Positions 42,285 through 50,493 of a stretch of DNA of 64,000 nucleotides are shown here, piece after piece. The DNA is from Pseudomonas poae. GTDB lineage: Bacteria > Pseudomonadota > Gammaproteobacteria > Pseudomonadales > Pseudomonadaceae. The notes under the pieces were generated by a model. It was not told the origin of the DNA. It did not search any database and saw only the letters and a list, made by a program, of their open reading frames with translations. The first letter of the stretch is position 1. Every line of letters begins with the position of its first letter. The stretch lies in assembly GCF_001439785.1 (NCBI RefSeq), contig NZ_JYLI01000015.1:1-64000 (forward strand), read 5' to 3'. The position numbers and the translations under genes were made by a program.

Positions 42285-43283
42285 ATGAAGATTCTGGTCA
42301 CCGGCGCAAGCGGCTTCATCGGCGGGCGTTTTGCACGCTTCGCCCTGGAGCAGGGCCTGGACGTGCGGGTCAACGGGCGGCGCGCCGAAAGCGTGGAGCA
42401 CCTGGTACGGCGCGGCGCCGAGTTTATCCAGGGCGATCTGAGTGATGCCGAACTGGTACGCCATCTATGCCGTGACGTCGAAGCCGTGGTGCATTGCGCC
42501 GGCGCCGTGGGCGTGTGGGGCAAGTACCAGGCATTTCATCAAGGCAATGTGCTGGTGACCGAAAATGTCGTCGAAGCCTGCCTCAAGCAGCGGGTCGGGC
42601 GCCTGGTGCACCTGTCTTCGCCATCGATCTATTTTGACGGGCGCGACCACCTGGGCCTTACCGAAGAGCAGGTGCCCAAGCGCTTCAAGCATCCGTACGT
42701 TGCCACCAAGTACCTGGCCGAGCAGAAAGTCTTCGGCGCCCAGGAATTCGGCCTTGACGTGCTGGCTCTGCGTCCGCGATTCGTCACCGGCGCGGGCGAC
42801 ATGAGCATCTTCCCGCGTCTGCTGAAAATGCAGCGCAAGAACCGCCTGGCGATCGTGGGCGATGGCCTGAACAAGGTCGACTTCACCAGTATTCACAACC
42901 TCAATGAAGCCTTGCTCAGCAGTTTGCTGGCTACCGGTTCCGCGCTGGGCAAGGCCTACAACATCAGCAACGGCACGCCGGTGCCGGTATGGGATGTGGT
43001 CAACTACGTGATGCGCCAGATGGAAATGCCCCAGGTGACCCGGTATCGGTCCTACGGCTTGTCCTACAGCGTAGCGGCACTCAACGAAGCCTTCTGCGCG
43101 ATGTGGCCAGGGCGCCCGGAGCCGGCGCTGTCGCGCTTGGGCATGCAAGTGATGAACAAAGATTTCACGCTGGACATCAGCCGGGCGAGGCATTATCTCG
43201 ACTATGAGCCCAAGGTCAGCCTGTGGACCGCCCTCGACGAGTTCTGCAGTTGGTGGAAAGCCCAGGATCCGGGGCTCAAATAA
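42285..43283 (+). CDS. NAD(P)-dependent epimerase/3-beta-HSD-like dehydrogenase
   Basis: 332 residues with an N-terminal Rossmann motif (MKILVTGASGFIGGRFARFALEQG) and an extended SDR active site, LSSPSIYFDGRDHLG with YVATKYLAEQ (YxxxK) downstream. Extended SDR enzymes of the 3-beta-hydroxysteroid-dehydrogenase-like group act on sugar nucleotides, sterols or other alcohols; the substrate is not evident. It follows argP by about 50 bp, with a spaced ribosome site. No pathway neighbours. Confidence 0.85.
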   Translation: MKILVTGASGFIGGRFARFALEQGLDVRVNGRRAESVEHLVRRGAEFIQGDLSDAELVRHLCRDVEAVVHCAGAVGVWGKYQAFHQGNVLVTENVVEACLKQRVGRLVHLSSPSIYFDGRDHLGLTEEQVPKRFKHPYVATKYLAEQKVFGAQEFGLDVLALRPRFVTGAGDMSIFPRLLKMQRKNRLAIVGDGLNKVDFTSIHNLNEALLSSLLATGSALGKAYNISNGTPVPVWDVVNYVMRQMEMPQVTRYRSYGLSYSVAALNEAFCAMWPGRPEPALSRLGMQVMNKDFTLDISRARHYLDYEPKVSLWTALDEFCSWWKAQDPGLK

Positions 43284-43406
43284 GCTCACAACCAGCAACA
43301 CATCGGGAACCGAATTTACGGTTCCGGGTCGATCAGTGCGGCGGGCGCACGGTTTATACTCGCGTCGCTCGGCTTGCCAGCCATCTCACCGATTCAGGGT
43401 TGATTC

Positions 43407-44240
43407 ATGCGTAACGATGCCAACGACGATTTCGACAATGTTCCCAGCCTGCGGGCCGACGCCGGGGACGACGATGATTTCGTGCCGACGCCCGCCACGT
43501 CCGTACGCTCGCGGCCCACGCCCGTGGTCAAGGTCAGGAGCGCCAGCACCGGGCCTTTGTGGGCGCTGGTCGGCGCGCTGCTGATCGCGTTTGCCGGCCT
43601 TGCCTGGTGGAGTTTCCAACAGATCTCCCTGATGGGCCAGCAACTGGTGGCAACCCAGGAAAGTTTCGCGCGCATCAGCGAAGAAGCGGCGGGGCGTCTG
43701 CAGGATATTTCCGGCAAGGTGGTGGCCAGTGAAGCCAACGTCAACACCGGCAGCGAAGCGCTGAAGCAGCAGATCAAGCAGCTGGAAACCCAACTGCTGG
43801 AGCAGGGCAAGCAACAGGTTGGTGTGGCGGGCCAGGCCACCGAGTTGGACAAGCGCCTGGCGCAGATGACTGCCAGCACGACTGAACTGTCCAGCGCCAA
43901 TGCCGCCTTGCAGGGTCAGGTTCAGGCGCTCACGGATGCCGTGGCGACCCTTAAGGCGGCGCAGGGTGATGCCGGCAAGCGCGATGCCGAGCTCAAGGAA
44001 CTGGCTGCCGATGTGGCTGCGTTGAAAAAGCAGGGCAACCCGACGGCCGCCATTGCCCGCCTTGAGCAGGACATGGTGGTGCTCAAAAGCGCACAGGAAA
44101 CCCAGCCTGCCAACGTGGATGCGCCGACCAATAAAGAGTTCGACGTATTCCGTATCCAGACCACGCGCAATATCACCACCCTGCAGAGCCAGGTGCAGAC
44201 CCTGAGTCAGCAGCTCAACGCGCCGCGAGCCGGCCAGTGA
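43407..44240 (+). CDS. Single-pass membrane protein with long coiled coil
   Basis: 277 residues: a charged cytoplasmic N-terminus, one transmembrane helix (GPLWALVGALLIAFAGLAWWSF, about 52-73), then about 180 residues of periplasmic coiled coil with heptad-type Leu/Ala spacing and a short C-terminal tail. This pattern is shared by envelope proteins of unknown role often annotated only as hypothetical or ATPase in Pseudomonas. No enzymatic motif. The GATTCATG start at 43407 follows a GGGTT-type spacer. Confidence 0.75.
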   Translation: MRNDANDDFDNVPSLRADAGDDDDFVPTPATSVRSRPTPVVKVRSASTGPLWALVGALLIAFAGLAWWSFQQISLMGQQLVATQESFARISEEAAGRLQDISGKVVASEANVNTGSEALKQQIKQLETQLLEQGKQQVGVAGQATELDKRLAQMTASTTELSSANAALQGQVQALTDAVATLKAAQGDAGKRDAELKELAADVAALKKQGNPTAAIARLEQDMVVLKSAQETQPANVDAPTNKEFDVFRIQTTRNITTLQSQVQTLSQQLNAPRAGQ

Positions 44241-44265
44241 CCTGAACCGGATCAACTGGCCTGTT

Positions 44266-44399
44266 GTGGCGAGCGGGCTTGCCCCGCGTTGGGGTGCCAA
44301 GCGCCCCCACTCCAGCAAAACGCGGTGTACCTGATACGGCTCAGGGCCTGGTTTTGGGGCTGCTGCGCAGCCCAACGCAGGACAAGCCCGCTCGCCACA
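44266..44399. repeat. Long palindromic intergenic repeat, copy 3
   Basis: A 134-bp element nearly identical to the one at 14689-14822: same inverted termini (GTGGCGAGCGGGCTTGCC / CAAGCCCGCTCGCCAC) and the same two inner hairpins. A few base changes (for example CGAAGCGC to CCAAGCGC) distinguish the copy. Confidence 0.93.
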
Positions 44400-44651
44400 G
44401 GGAATCTGCGCTTTAGGGCTTGCCTGCGAAGGCGTCGGCCCAGCCAAAAGTAATCAAAAGGTCCTCGCCCCAACACTCGGTGCCTCGCCTAGGCTCGGCA
44501 TGCCCACTCCGGCTTTGCAGCGTGTTTGACGGGGCGCCCCAGATCGAGATCAAGAGCGCGGCGGCCTTGGAGCCGGCCGGTATGGTTTGCCGAACGCTGT
44601 ACACAGTGTGGGAGTAGGCTTGCTCCTTCTCTGGATTGCGGCCAGATTCAT

Positions 44652-44675
44652 AAATGTCACCAGCCTGTGACATTT
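44652..44675 (+). promoter_or_regulatory. Operator-like palindrome upstream of the AGE isomerase gene
   Basis: AAATGTCAC-N6-GTGACATTT is a perfect 9+9 inverted repeat. A putative -10 element TGTTTA starts 36 bp beyond its right end. An almost identical palindrome stands before gtsA at the same distance from the same element (45996-46019). Confidence 0.75.
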
Positions 44676-44734
44676 ACCTTCCGCTTCGTTACTTGCCCCT
44701 TTCGCGCCCTTGTTTAGACTCCGGTTATCCCACA

Positions 44735-44746
44735 AAAAATAATAAG
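44735..44746 (+). promoter_or_regulatory. Hfq/Crc-type A-rich tract in the isomerase leader
   Basis: AAAAATAATAAG reads as (AAN)4 and ends 8 bp before the ATG, overlapping the ribosome-binding region. Such CA motifs are the binding sites of the Hfq-Crc catabolite repression complex in Pseudomonas. Confidence 0.5.
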
Positions 44747-44754
44747 GGCCACCC

Positions 44755-46014
44755 ATGACCACGCAACCACTGCCTGCCAGCAGTTGGCTGAACGCGCCTG
44801 CCCATCACGCCTGGCTTGCCGCCGAAGGTCAGCGCCTGCTTTCATTCGCCAAGGCCTCACGCCTGCCTGACGGTTTTGGCAACCTCGATGACAAAGGCCA
44901 ACTGCCGGCCGACGCCCGCGCCGAAACCATGAACACCGCCCGCATGACCCACAGCTTCGCCATGGCCCATGCCATGGGGTTGCCCGGCTATGCAGAGCTG
45001 GTGGCTCACGGCGTGGCCGCCCTGAGTGGCCCGCTGCGCGACAGCGAGCACGGTGGCTGGTTTGCTGCGCCCGATGCCTGCGATGGCGATAGCGGCAAGG
45101 CTGCCTATCTGCACGCCTTCGTCGCGCTCGCAGCCAGCTCGGCCACCGTGGTCGGTGCGCCCGGCGCGCAGAACCTGCTCAACGACGCGATCCACATCAT
45201 CGATCAGTTCTTCTGGAGTGAAGAGGAGGGCGTGATGCTCGAGTCCTTCGCCCGGGACTGGAGCGGCGTTGAAGCCTATCGCGGCGCCAACAGCAACATG
45301 CACGCTACCGAAGCCTTTCTTGCCCTGGCCGATGTCACCGGCGACACGCGCTGGCTGGACCGCGCGCTGCGCATTGTCGAACGGCTGATCCACACCTTTG
45401 CGGCCGGCAAACAGTTCATGGTGATCGAGCATTTCGACGCTCACTGGAAACCACTGCCTGCCTATAACGAAGACAACCCCGCCGACGGCTTTCGTCCCTA
45501 CGGCATCACGCCGGGCCACGGGTTCGAGTGGGCGCGGCTGCTGTTGCATCTGGAGGCCGCGCGCCTGCAGGCCGGGCTGGCCACGCCGGACTGGCTGGTG
45601 AGCGACGCTAAAGGTCTGTTCGCCAGCGCCTGCGAATACGCCTGGGCCGTGGATGGTGCGCCGGGCATCGTCTACACGTTGGATTGGAACCACCGTCCGG
45701 TAGTGCGCGAGCGCCTGCACTGGACCCATGCCGAAGCAAGTGCCGCTGCCCAGGCCCTGCTCAAGCGTACCGGTGAGTTGCATTACGAAATTTGGTATAG
45801 ACGCCTTTGGGAGTTCTGCGAAACTCAGTTCATCGACCGTGTCCACGGCAGCTGGCACCATGAACTGAGCCCGCATAACCAGCCCAGCAGCAGGATCTGG
45901 GGTGGCAAACCGGACCTCTACCATGCCTGGCAAGCGGTGGTGCTGCCTGCACTGCCGTTGGCACCGAGCATGACGACCGCATTGAACACCGGGTGCTATG
46001 TCACAAGGTGGTGA
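44755..46014 (+). CDS. AGE-family sugar epimerase/isomerase (D-mannose isomerase-like)
   Basis: 419 residues of the N-acylglucosamine 2-epimerase (AGE) superfamily, an (alpha/alpha)6 barrel. Family landmarks are RMTHSFAMAHAMG, EAYRGANSNMHATEAFLALAD, PGHGFEWARLLLHLE and HGSWHHEL. Pseudomonas members interconvert D-mannose and D-fructose. It is followed at once by the glucose ABC transporter operon, sharing its operator type, so it may feed mannose into fructose or Entner-Doudoroff routes. Its stop codon lies inside the gtsA operator. The AAGGG before the ATG is the likely Shine-Dalgarno. Confidence 0.85.
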   Translation: MTTQPLPASSWLNAPAHHAWLAAEGQRLLSFAKASRLPDGFGNLDDKGQLPADARAETMNTARMTHSFAMAHAMGLPGYAELVAHGVAALSGPLRDSEHGGWFAAPDACDGDSGKAAYLHAFVALAASSATVVGAPGAQNLLNDAIHIIDQFFWSEEEGVMLESFARDWSGVEAYRGANSNMHATEAFLALADVTGDTRWLDRALRIVERLIHTFAAGKQFMVIEHFDAHWKPLPAYNEDNPADGFRPYGITPGHGFEWARLLLHLEAARLQAGLATPDWLVSDAKGLFASACEYAWAVDGAPGIVYTLDWNHRPVVRERLHWTHAEASAAAQALLKRTGELHYEIWYRRLWEFCETQFIDRVHGSWHHELSPHNQPSSRIWGGKPDLYHAWQAVVLPALPLAPSMTTALNTGCYVTRW

Positions 46015-46019
46015 CATTT
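45996..46019 (+). promoter_or_regulatory. Operator-like palindrome upstream of gtsA
   Basis: CTATGTCAC-N6-GTGACATTT repeats the isomerase operator with one changed arm end. A TGTTTA -10-like element starts 36 bp from its right end, exactly as at 44675. It overlaps the last codons of the isomerase gene, so the two regulatory units are tightly packed. Confidence 0.75.
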
Positions 46020-46096
46020 GTGCATCCCTTTGTTACCTGCGCTTGCAAAATCGATGTTTAAACTCCGTGCAGCGCAAGCTCTAGACTTGCATGCAT

Positions 46097-46107
46097 AACA
46101 ACAAGAA
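46097..46107 (+). promoter_or_regulatory. Hfq/Crc-type A-rich tract in the gtsA leader
   Basis: AACAACAAGAA is (AAN)3 plus AA, ending 11 bp before the gtsA ATG, in the region a ribosome must bind. It fits the CA motif of the Crc regulon. Confidence 0.6.
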
Positions 46108-46118
46108 AAGGTATTCAG

Positions 46119-47405
46119 ATGAACGCGATTAATCGCCTCGCCCTAGCTATTTCCGTTGCCTCGTTGTTTCCCCTCAGTGCATTTGCCGCCGACTCCAAAG
46201 GTACGGTTGAAGTCGTGCATTGGTGGACCTCGGGTGGTGAAAAAGCGGCTGTGGATGTCTTGAAGGCCCAAGTCGAGAAAGACGGCTTCACCTGGAAAGA
46301 CGGCGCCGTCGCAGGTGGCGGTGGCGCCACTGCCATGACCGTGCTGAAAAGCCGCGCGGTAGCCGGCAACCCGCCAGGCGTTGCCCAGATCAAAGGCCCA
46401 GACATCCAGGAATGGGCATCCACCGGCTTGCTCGACACCGACGTCCTCAAGGACGTGGCCAAGGAAGAGAAGTGGGATTCCCTGCTCGACAAGAAAGTCT
46501 CCGATACCGTGAAGTACGACGGTGACTACGTGGCCGTCCCGGTGAACATACACCGTGTGAACTGGCTGTGGATCAACCCGGAAGTCTTCAAGAAAGCCGG
46601 CATCACCAAAAACCCTACCACTCTCGAAGAATTCTACGCAGCCGGCGACAAGCTGAAAGCTGCGGGCTTCATTCCGCTCGCCCACGGTGGCCAGCCTTGG
46701 CAGGACAGCACCGTATTCGAAGCCGTGGTCCTGTCGGTGATGGGCGCCGACGGCTACAAGAAGGCTTTGGTTGACCTCGACAACGCGGCGCTGACCGGTC
46801 CGGAAATGATCAAGTCGCTTACCGAGCTGAAGAAAGTCGCGACCTACATGGACGTCGACGGCAAAGGCCAGGACTGGAACCTGGAAGCGGGCAAGGTCAT
46901 CAACGGCAAGGCTGGCATGCAGATCATGGGTGACTGGGCCAAGTCCGAATGGACCGCCGCCAAGAAAGTCGCCGGCAAGGACTACGAGTGCGTAGCCTTC
47001 CCGGGCACCGACAAGGCCTTCACTTACAACATCGACTCCCTAGCGGTGTTCAAACAGAAAGACAAAGGCACTGCGGCTGGTCAGCAGGACATCGCCAAAG
47101 TCGTACTGGGTGAAAACTTCCAGAAAGTGTTCAGCATCAACAAGGGTTCGATCCCTGTGCGCACCGACATGCTGACGCAAATGGACAAGCTGGGCTTCGA
47201 CTCCTGCGCCCAGACCGCCGCCAAGGACTTCCTGACAGACGCCAAGTCCGGCGGCCTGCAGCCAAGCATGGCGCACAACATGGCGACCACGCTCGCGGTG
47301 CAGGGTGCGTTCTTTGACGTCGTGACCAACTACATCAACGACCCGAAAGCTGATCCGGCCGACACGGCCAAGAAGCTGGGTGCTGCGATCAAGTCGGCCA
47401 AGTAA
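46119..47405 (+). CDS. gtsA: Glucose ABC transporter, periplasmic sugar-binding protein GtsA
   Basis: 428 residues with a signal peptide (MNAINRLALAISVASLFPLSAFAA) and a family 1 extracellular solute-binding fold starting EVVHWWTSGGEKAAVDVLKAQ. It delivers glucose (and in some strains mannose or other hexoses) to GtsBC. A hairpin with 11-bp stem stands between it and gtsB, a common way to keep the binding protein in excess. The upstream operator and A-rich tract suggest induction by sugar and repression by preferred carbon sources. Confidence 0.95.
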   Translation: MNAINRLALAISVASLFPLSAFAADSKGTVEVVHWWTSGGEKAAVDVLKAQVEKDGFTWKDGAVAGGGGATAMTVLKSRAVAGNPPGVAQIKGPDIQEWASTGLLDTDVLKDVAKEEKWDSLLDKKVSDTVKYDGDYVAVPVNIHRVNWLWINPEVFKKAGITKNPTTLEEFYAAGDKLKAAGFIPLAHGGQPWQDSTVFEAVVLSVMGADGYKKALVDLDNAALTGPEMIKSLTELKKVATYMDVDGKGQDWNLEAGKVINGKAGMQIMGDWAKSEWTAAKKVAGKDYECVAFPGTDKAFTYNIDSLAVFKQKDKGTAAGQQDIAKVVLGENFQKVFSINKGSIPVRTDMLTQMDKLGFDSCAQTAAKDFLTDAKSGGLQPSMAHNMATTLAVQGAFFDVVTNYINDPKADPADTAKKLGAAIKSAK

Positions 47406-47413
47406 GCTGCACG

Positions 47414-47470
47414 CTGCAAGTTAACAGCTGCACGTGGTGTCTTGCCGCTTGTAGCTTCTAACTTGCAGCT
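47414..47470 (+). promoter_or_regulatory. Stem-loop in the gtsA-gtsB gap
   Basis: GCTGCAAGTTA (47414-47424) and TAACTTGCAGC (47460-47470) are perfectly complementary around a 35-nt loop, 9 bp after the gtsA stop. It has no T-run, so it more likely protects the gtsA mRNA 3' end than terminates. Confidence 0.75.
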
Positions 47471-47497
47471 GCCTTTATTCTTCTATTGGATTTTCCC

Positions 47498-48406
47498 ATG
47501 AGTTCTGTTGCTGTGTTCAGCAAGGCCTCGCCGTTCGATGCTCTGCAGCGCTGGCTACCCAAACTGGTGCTGGCGCCGAGCATGTTCATCGTTCTGGTGG
47601 GCTTCTACGGCTATATCCTGTGGACGTTTGTTCTTTCGTTCACCACGTCCACGTTTCTGCCCAACTACAAATGGGCGGGTCTTGCGCAGTACGAGCGGTT
47701 GTTCGACAACGATCGCTGGTGGGTCGCAAGCAAGAACCTGGCGCTGTTTGGTGGCATGTTCATCGGTATCACCCTGGTAATCGGCGTAACCCTGGCGATT
47801 TTTCTCGACCAGAAAATCCGCCGCGAAGGGTTCATCCGCACTATTTATCTGTACCCGATGGCGCTCTCGATGATCGTCACCGGTACTGCCTGGAAATGGC
47901 TGCTCAACCCGGGCATGGGCCTGGACAAACTGCTGCGTGACTGGGGCTGGGAAGGCTTCCGCCTGGACTGGCTGATCGACCCCGACCGCGTGGTCTATTG
48001 CCTGGTGATCGCCGCCGTGTGGCAAGCCTCGGGCTTTATCATGGCGATGTTCCTCGCGGGCCTGCGGGGTGTCGACCAGTCGATCATCCGCGCCGCGCAG
48101 ATTGACGGCGCCAGTTTGCCGCGCATCTACTGGAGCGTGGTGCTGCCCAGCCTGCGCCCAGTGTTCTTCAGTGCCGTGATGATTCTCGCGCACATCGCGA
48201 TCAAGAGCTTCGACCTGGTCGCGGCCATGACCGCCGGCGGTCCCGGCTACTCGTCCGACCTGCCCGCAATGTTCATGTATTCGTTCACTTTCAGCCGTGG
48301 CCAGATGGGCATGGGCTCTGCCAGTGCAATCCTGATGCTCGGTGCGATCCTCGCGATCATCGTGCCTTACCTCTACTCCGAGCTGAGGACCAAGCGTAAT
48401 GACTAG
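47498..48406 (+). CDS. gtsB: Glucose ABC transporter permease GtsB
   Basis: 302 residues with six membrane helices and the EAA loop as IIRAAQIDGASLPRIYWSVVLPSLRPVF, which contacts the ATPase. It resembles MalF/UgpA-type permeases. The ATG at 47498 gives MSSVAVFSKASPF; a start four codons earlier is open. Its end overlaps gtsC by 8 bp. Confidence 0.95.
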   Translation: MSSVAVFSKASPFDALQRWLPKLVLAPSMFIVLVGFYGYILWTFVLSFTTSTFLPNYKWAGLAQYERLFDNDRWWVASKNLALFGGMFIGITLVIGVTLAIFLDQKIRREGFIRTIYLYPMALSMIVTGTAWKWLLNPGMGLDKLLRDWGWEGFRLDWLIDPDRVVYCLVIAAVWQASGFIMAMFLAGLRGVDQSIIRAAQIDGASLPRIYWSVVLPSLRPVFFSAVMILAHIAIKSFDLVAAMTAGGPGYSSDLPAMFMYSFTFSRGQMGMGSASAILMLGAILAIIVPYLYSELRTKRND

Positions 48407-49244
48407 TCTCGCTAACAAACCGGCGATCAGCCTGAGTCGCATCGCCATCTATGCGGTGTTGATCCTCGCTGTATTGCTCTACCTGGTGCCGTTGGTGGTG
48501 ATGCTGCTGACCAGCTTCAAGACCCCGGAAGACATCAGCACCGGCAACCTGCTGAGCTGGCCCACCGTGGTCACCGGCATCGGCTGGGTCAAGGCCTGGG
48601 CCACGGTGGATGGCTACTTCTGGAACTCGCTGAAGATCACCGTTCCGGCCGTACTGATCTCCACGGCGATTGGCGCACTGAACGGCTATGTGCTGTCGTT
48701 CTGGCGCTTCAAAGGCTCGCAGTTGTTTTTCGGCCTGCTGCTGTTCGGCTGCTTCCTGCCGTTCCAGACCGTCCTGCTGCCGGCCTCGTTTACCCTCGGC
48801 AAGATGGGTCTGGCCAGCACCACCACGGGCCTGGTGTTCGTGCATGTGGTCTATGGCCTGGCGTTTACCACCCTGTTCTTCCGTAACTACTACGTGAGCA
48901 TTCCGGACGCGCTGATCAAGGCCGCCCGCCTGGACGGTGCCGGTTTCTTCACTATCTTCCGTCAGATCATTCTGCCAATGTCGACGCCGATCATCATGGT
49001 CTGCCTGATCTGGCAGTTCACCCAAATCTGGAACGACTTCCTGTTCGGTGTGGTGTTCTCCAGCGGTGACTCCCAGCCCATCACGGTGGCGTTGAACAAC
49101 CTGGTCAACACGAGCACCGGGGCCAAGGAATATAACGTGGATATGGCGGCGGCGATGATCGCCGGGCTGCCGACCCTGCTGGTCTATGTGATCGCAGGCA
49201 AGTATTTCGTGCGCGGCCTCACGGCCGGCGCGGTCAAGGGGTAA
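48399..49244 (+). CDS. gtsC: Glucose ABC transporter permease GtsC
   Basis: 281 residues, MalG-type, with six membrane helices and EAA loop ALIKAARLDGAGFFTIFRQIILPMSTPII. It forms the channel with GtsB. The start overlaps gtsB by 8 bp and the stop is 2 bp before gtsD, marking one operon. Confidence 0.95.
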   Translation: MTSLANKPAISLSRIAIYAVLILAVLLYLVPLVVMLLTSFKTPEDISTGNLLSWPTVVTGIGWVKAWATVDGYFWNSLKITVPAVLISTAIGALNGYVLSFWRFKGSQLFFGLLLFGCFLPFQTVLLPASFTLGKMGLASTTTGLVFVHVVYGLAFTTLFFRNYYVSIPDALIKAARLDGAGFFTIFRQIILPMSTPIIMVCLIWQFTQIWNDFLFGVVFSSGDSQPITVALNNLVNTSTGAKEYNVDMAAAMIAGLPTLLVYVIAGKYFVRGLTAGAVKG

Positions 49245-49246
49245 TC

Positions 49247-50407
49247 ATGGCTACGCTTGAACTTCGCAATGTAAACAAGACCTATGGCGCCGGCCTGCCC
49301 GACACCTTGAAGAACATCGAACTGTCGATCAAGGAAGGCGAATTCCTGATTCTGGTCGGCCCTTCAGGGTGCGGTAAATCCACCCTGATGAACTGCATCG
49401 CGGGCCTGGAGACCATCACCGGCGGCGCGATCATGATCGGTGACCAGGACGTCAGCGGCATGAGCCCCAAGGACCGCGACATCGCCATGGTGTTTCAGTC
49501 CTACGCGCTGTACCCGACCATGAGCGTGCGCGAGAACATCGAGTTCGGCCTCAAGATCCGCAAGATGCCCCAGGCCGATATCGACGCCGAAGTGGCGCGC
49601 GTGGCCAAGCTGCTGCAGATCGAGCACCTGCTCAACCGCAAGCCGGGCCAGCTCTCCGGTGGTCAGCAACAGCGTGTGGCCATGGGTCGTGCGCTGGCGC
49701 GTCGCCCGAAGATCTACCTGTTCGACGAACCGTTGTCCAACCTCGACGCCAAGCTGCGCGTCGAGATGCGTACCGAAATGAAGCTGATGCACCAGCGCCT
49801 GAAAACCACCACCGTGTACGTCACCCACGACCAGATCGAAGCGATGACCCTGGGCGACAAGGTCGCGGTGATGAAGGACGGCATCATCCAACAATTCGGC
49901 ACGCCGAAAGAAATTTACAACGACCCTGCTAACCTATTTGTGGCAAGCTTTATCGGTTCACCACCCATGAACTTCGTTCCCATGCGCCTAAAACGCAAAG
50001 ACGGTCACTTGGTTGCGCTGCTCGACAGCGGCCAGGCCCGCTGCGAATTGCCGCTGAGCATGAACGACACGGGTCTGGAAGACCGCGATGTGATCCTGGG
50101 CCTGCGCCCGGAGCAAATCGTGCTGGCGACGGGTGAGGGCAATGGGGTGTCGAGCATTCGTGCCGAAGTCCAGGTCACCGAGCCCACTGGCCCGGACACC
50201 CTGGTGTTCGTGCAACTCAATGACACCAAGGTGTGCTGCCGTCTTGCACCGGACGTGGCACCCCAAGTGGGGGAGACGCTGACCCTGCAATTCGACCCGG
50301 CCAAGGTCTTGTTGTTCGACGCCAACACCGGCGAGCGCTTGGGCACCGCTTCTTCATTGCCCGCACAGGGGCATGCCGACAATGTGGCCCAATTCAAAGG
50401 TCGCTGA
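49247..50407 (+). CDS. gtsD: Glucose ABC transporter ATPase GtsD
   Basis: 386 residues, MalK/UgpC-type: nucleotide-binding domain with Walker A (GPSGCGKST), signature (LSGGQQQR) and Walker B (IYLFDEP), followed by a C-terminal OB-fold regulatory domain (~240-386). It powers GtsBC. The gene is 86 bp upstream of oprB, without an obvious terminator, so porin transcription can follow. Confidence 0.96.
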   Translation: MATLELRNVNKTYGAGLPDTLKNIELSIKEGEFLILVGPSGCGKSTLMNCIAGLETITGGAIMIGDQDVSGMSPKDRDIAMVFQSYALYPTMSVRENIEFGLKIRKMPQADIDAEVARVAKLLQIEHLLNRKPGQLSGGQQQRVAMGRALARRPKIYLFDEPLSNLDAKLRVEMRTEMKLMHQRLKTTTVYVTHDQIEAMTLGDKVAVMKDGIIQQFGTPKEIYNDPANLFVASFIGSPPMNFVPMRLKRKDGHLVALLDSGQARCELPLSMNDTGLEDRDVILGLRPEQIVLATGEGNGVSSIRAEVQVTEPTGPDTLVFVQLNDTKVCCRLAPDVAPQVGETLTLQFDPAKVLLFDANTGERLGTASSLPAQGHADNVAQFKGR

Positions 50408-50466
50408 AGCGGTTAACCTGTTGTTTTGATTGAAAAAATGTAACCCGCGTTAGATAAAAACAGTTT

Positions 50467-50478
50467 AATAACAATAAA
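50467..50478 (+). promoter_or_regulatory. Hfq/Crc-type A-rich tract in the oprB leader
   Basis: AATAACAATAAA is (AAN)4, ending 15 bp before the oprB ATG and near the GAGGA ribosome-binding site. Confidence 0.55.
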
Positions 50479-50493
50479 GACGAGGATGTAGGG

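Larger units (their letters stand above)
44241..44754. other. Gene-free interval with repeat copy 3, REP-type sequences and the isomerase promoter
   Basis: No gene is evident. The interval contains repeat copy 3 (44266-44399), a segment typical of dispersed P. fluorescens intergenic repeats around CGCCCCAACACTCGGTGCCT (about 44467-44486), a single REP core GTGTGGGAGTAGGCTTGCTC at about 44606, then the operator, -10-like element and (AAN)4 tract of the isomerase gene. Confidence 0.65.
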
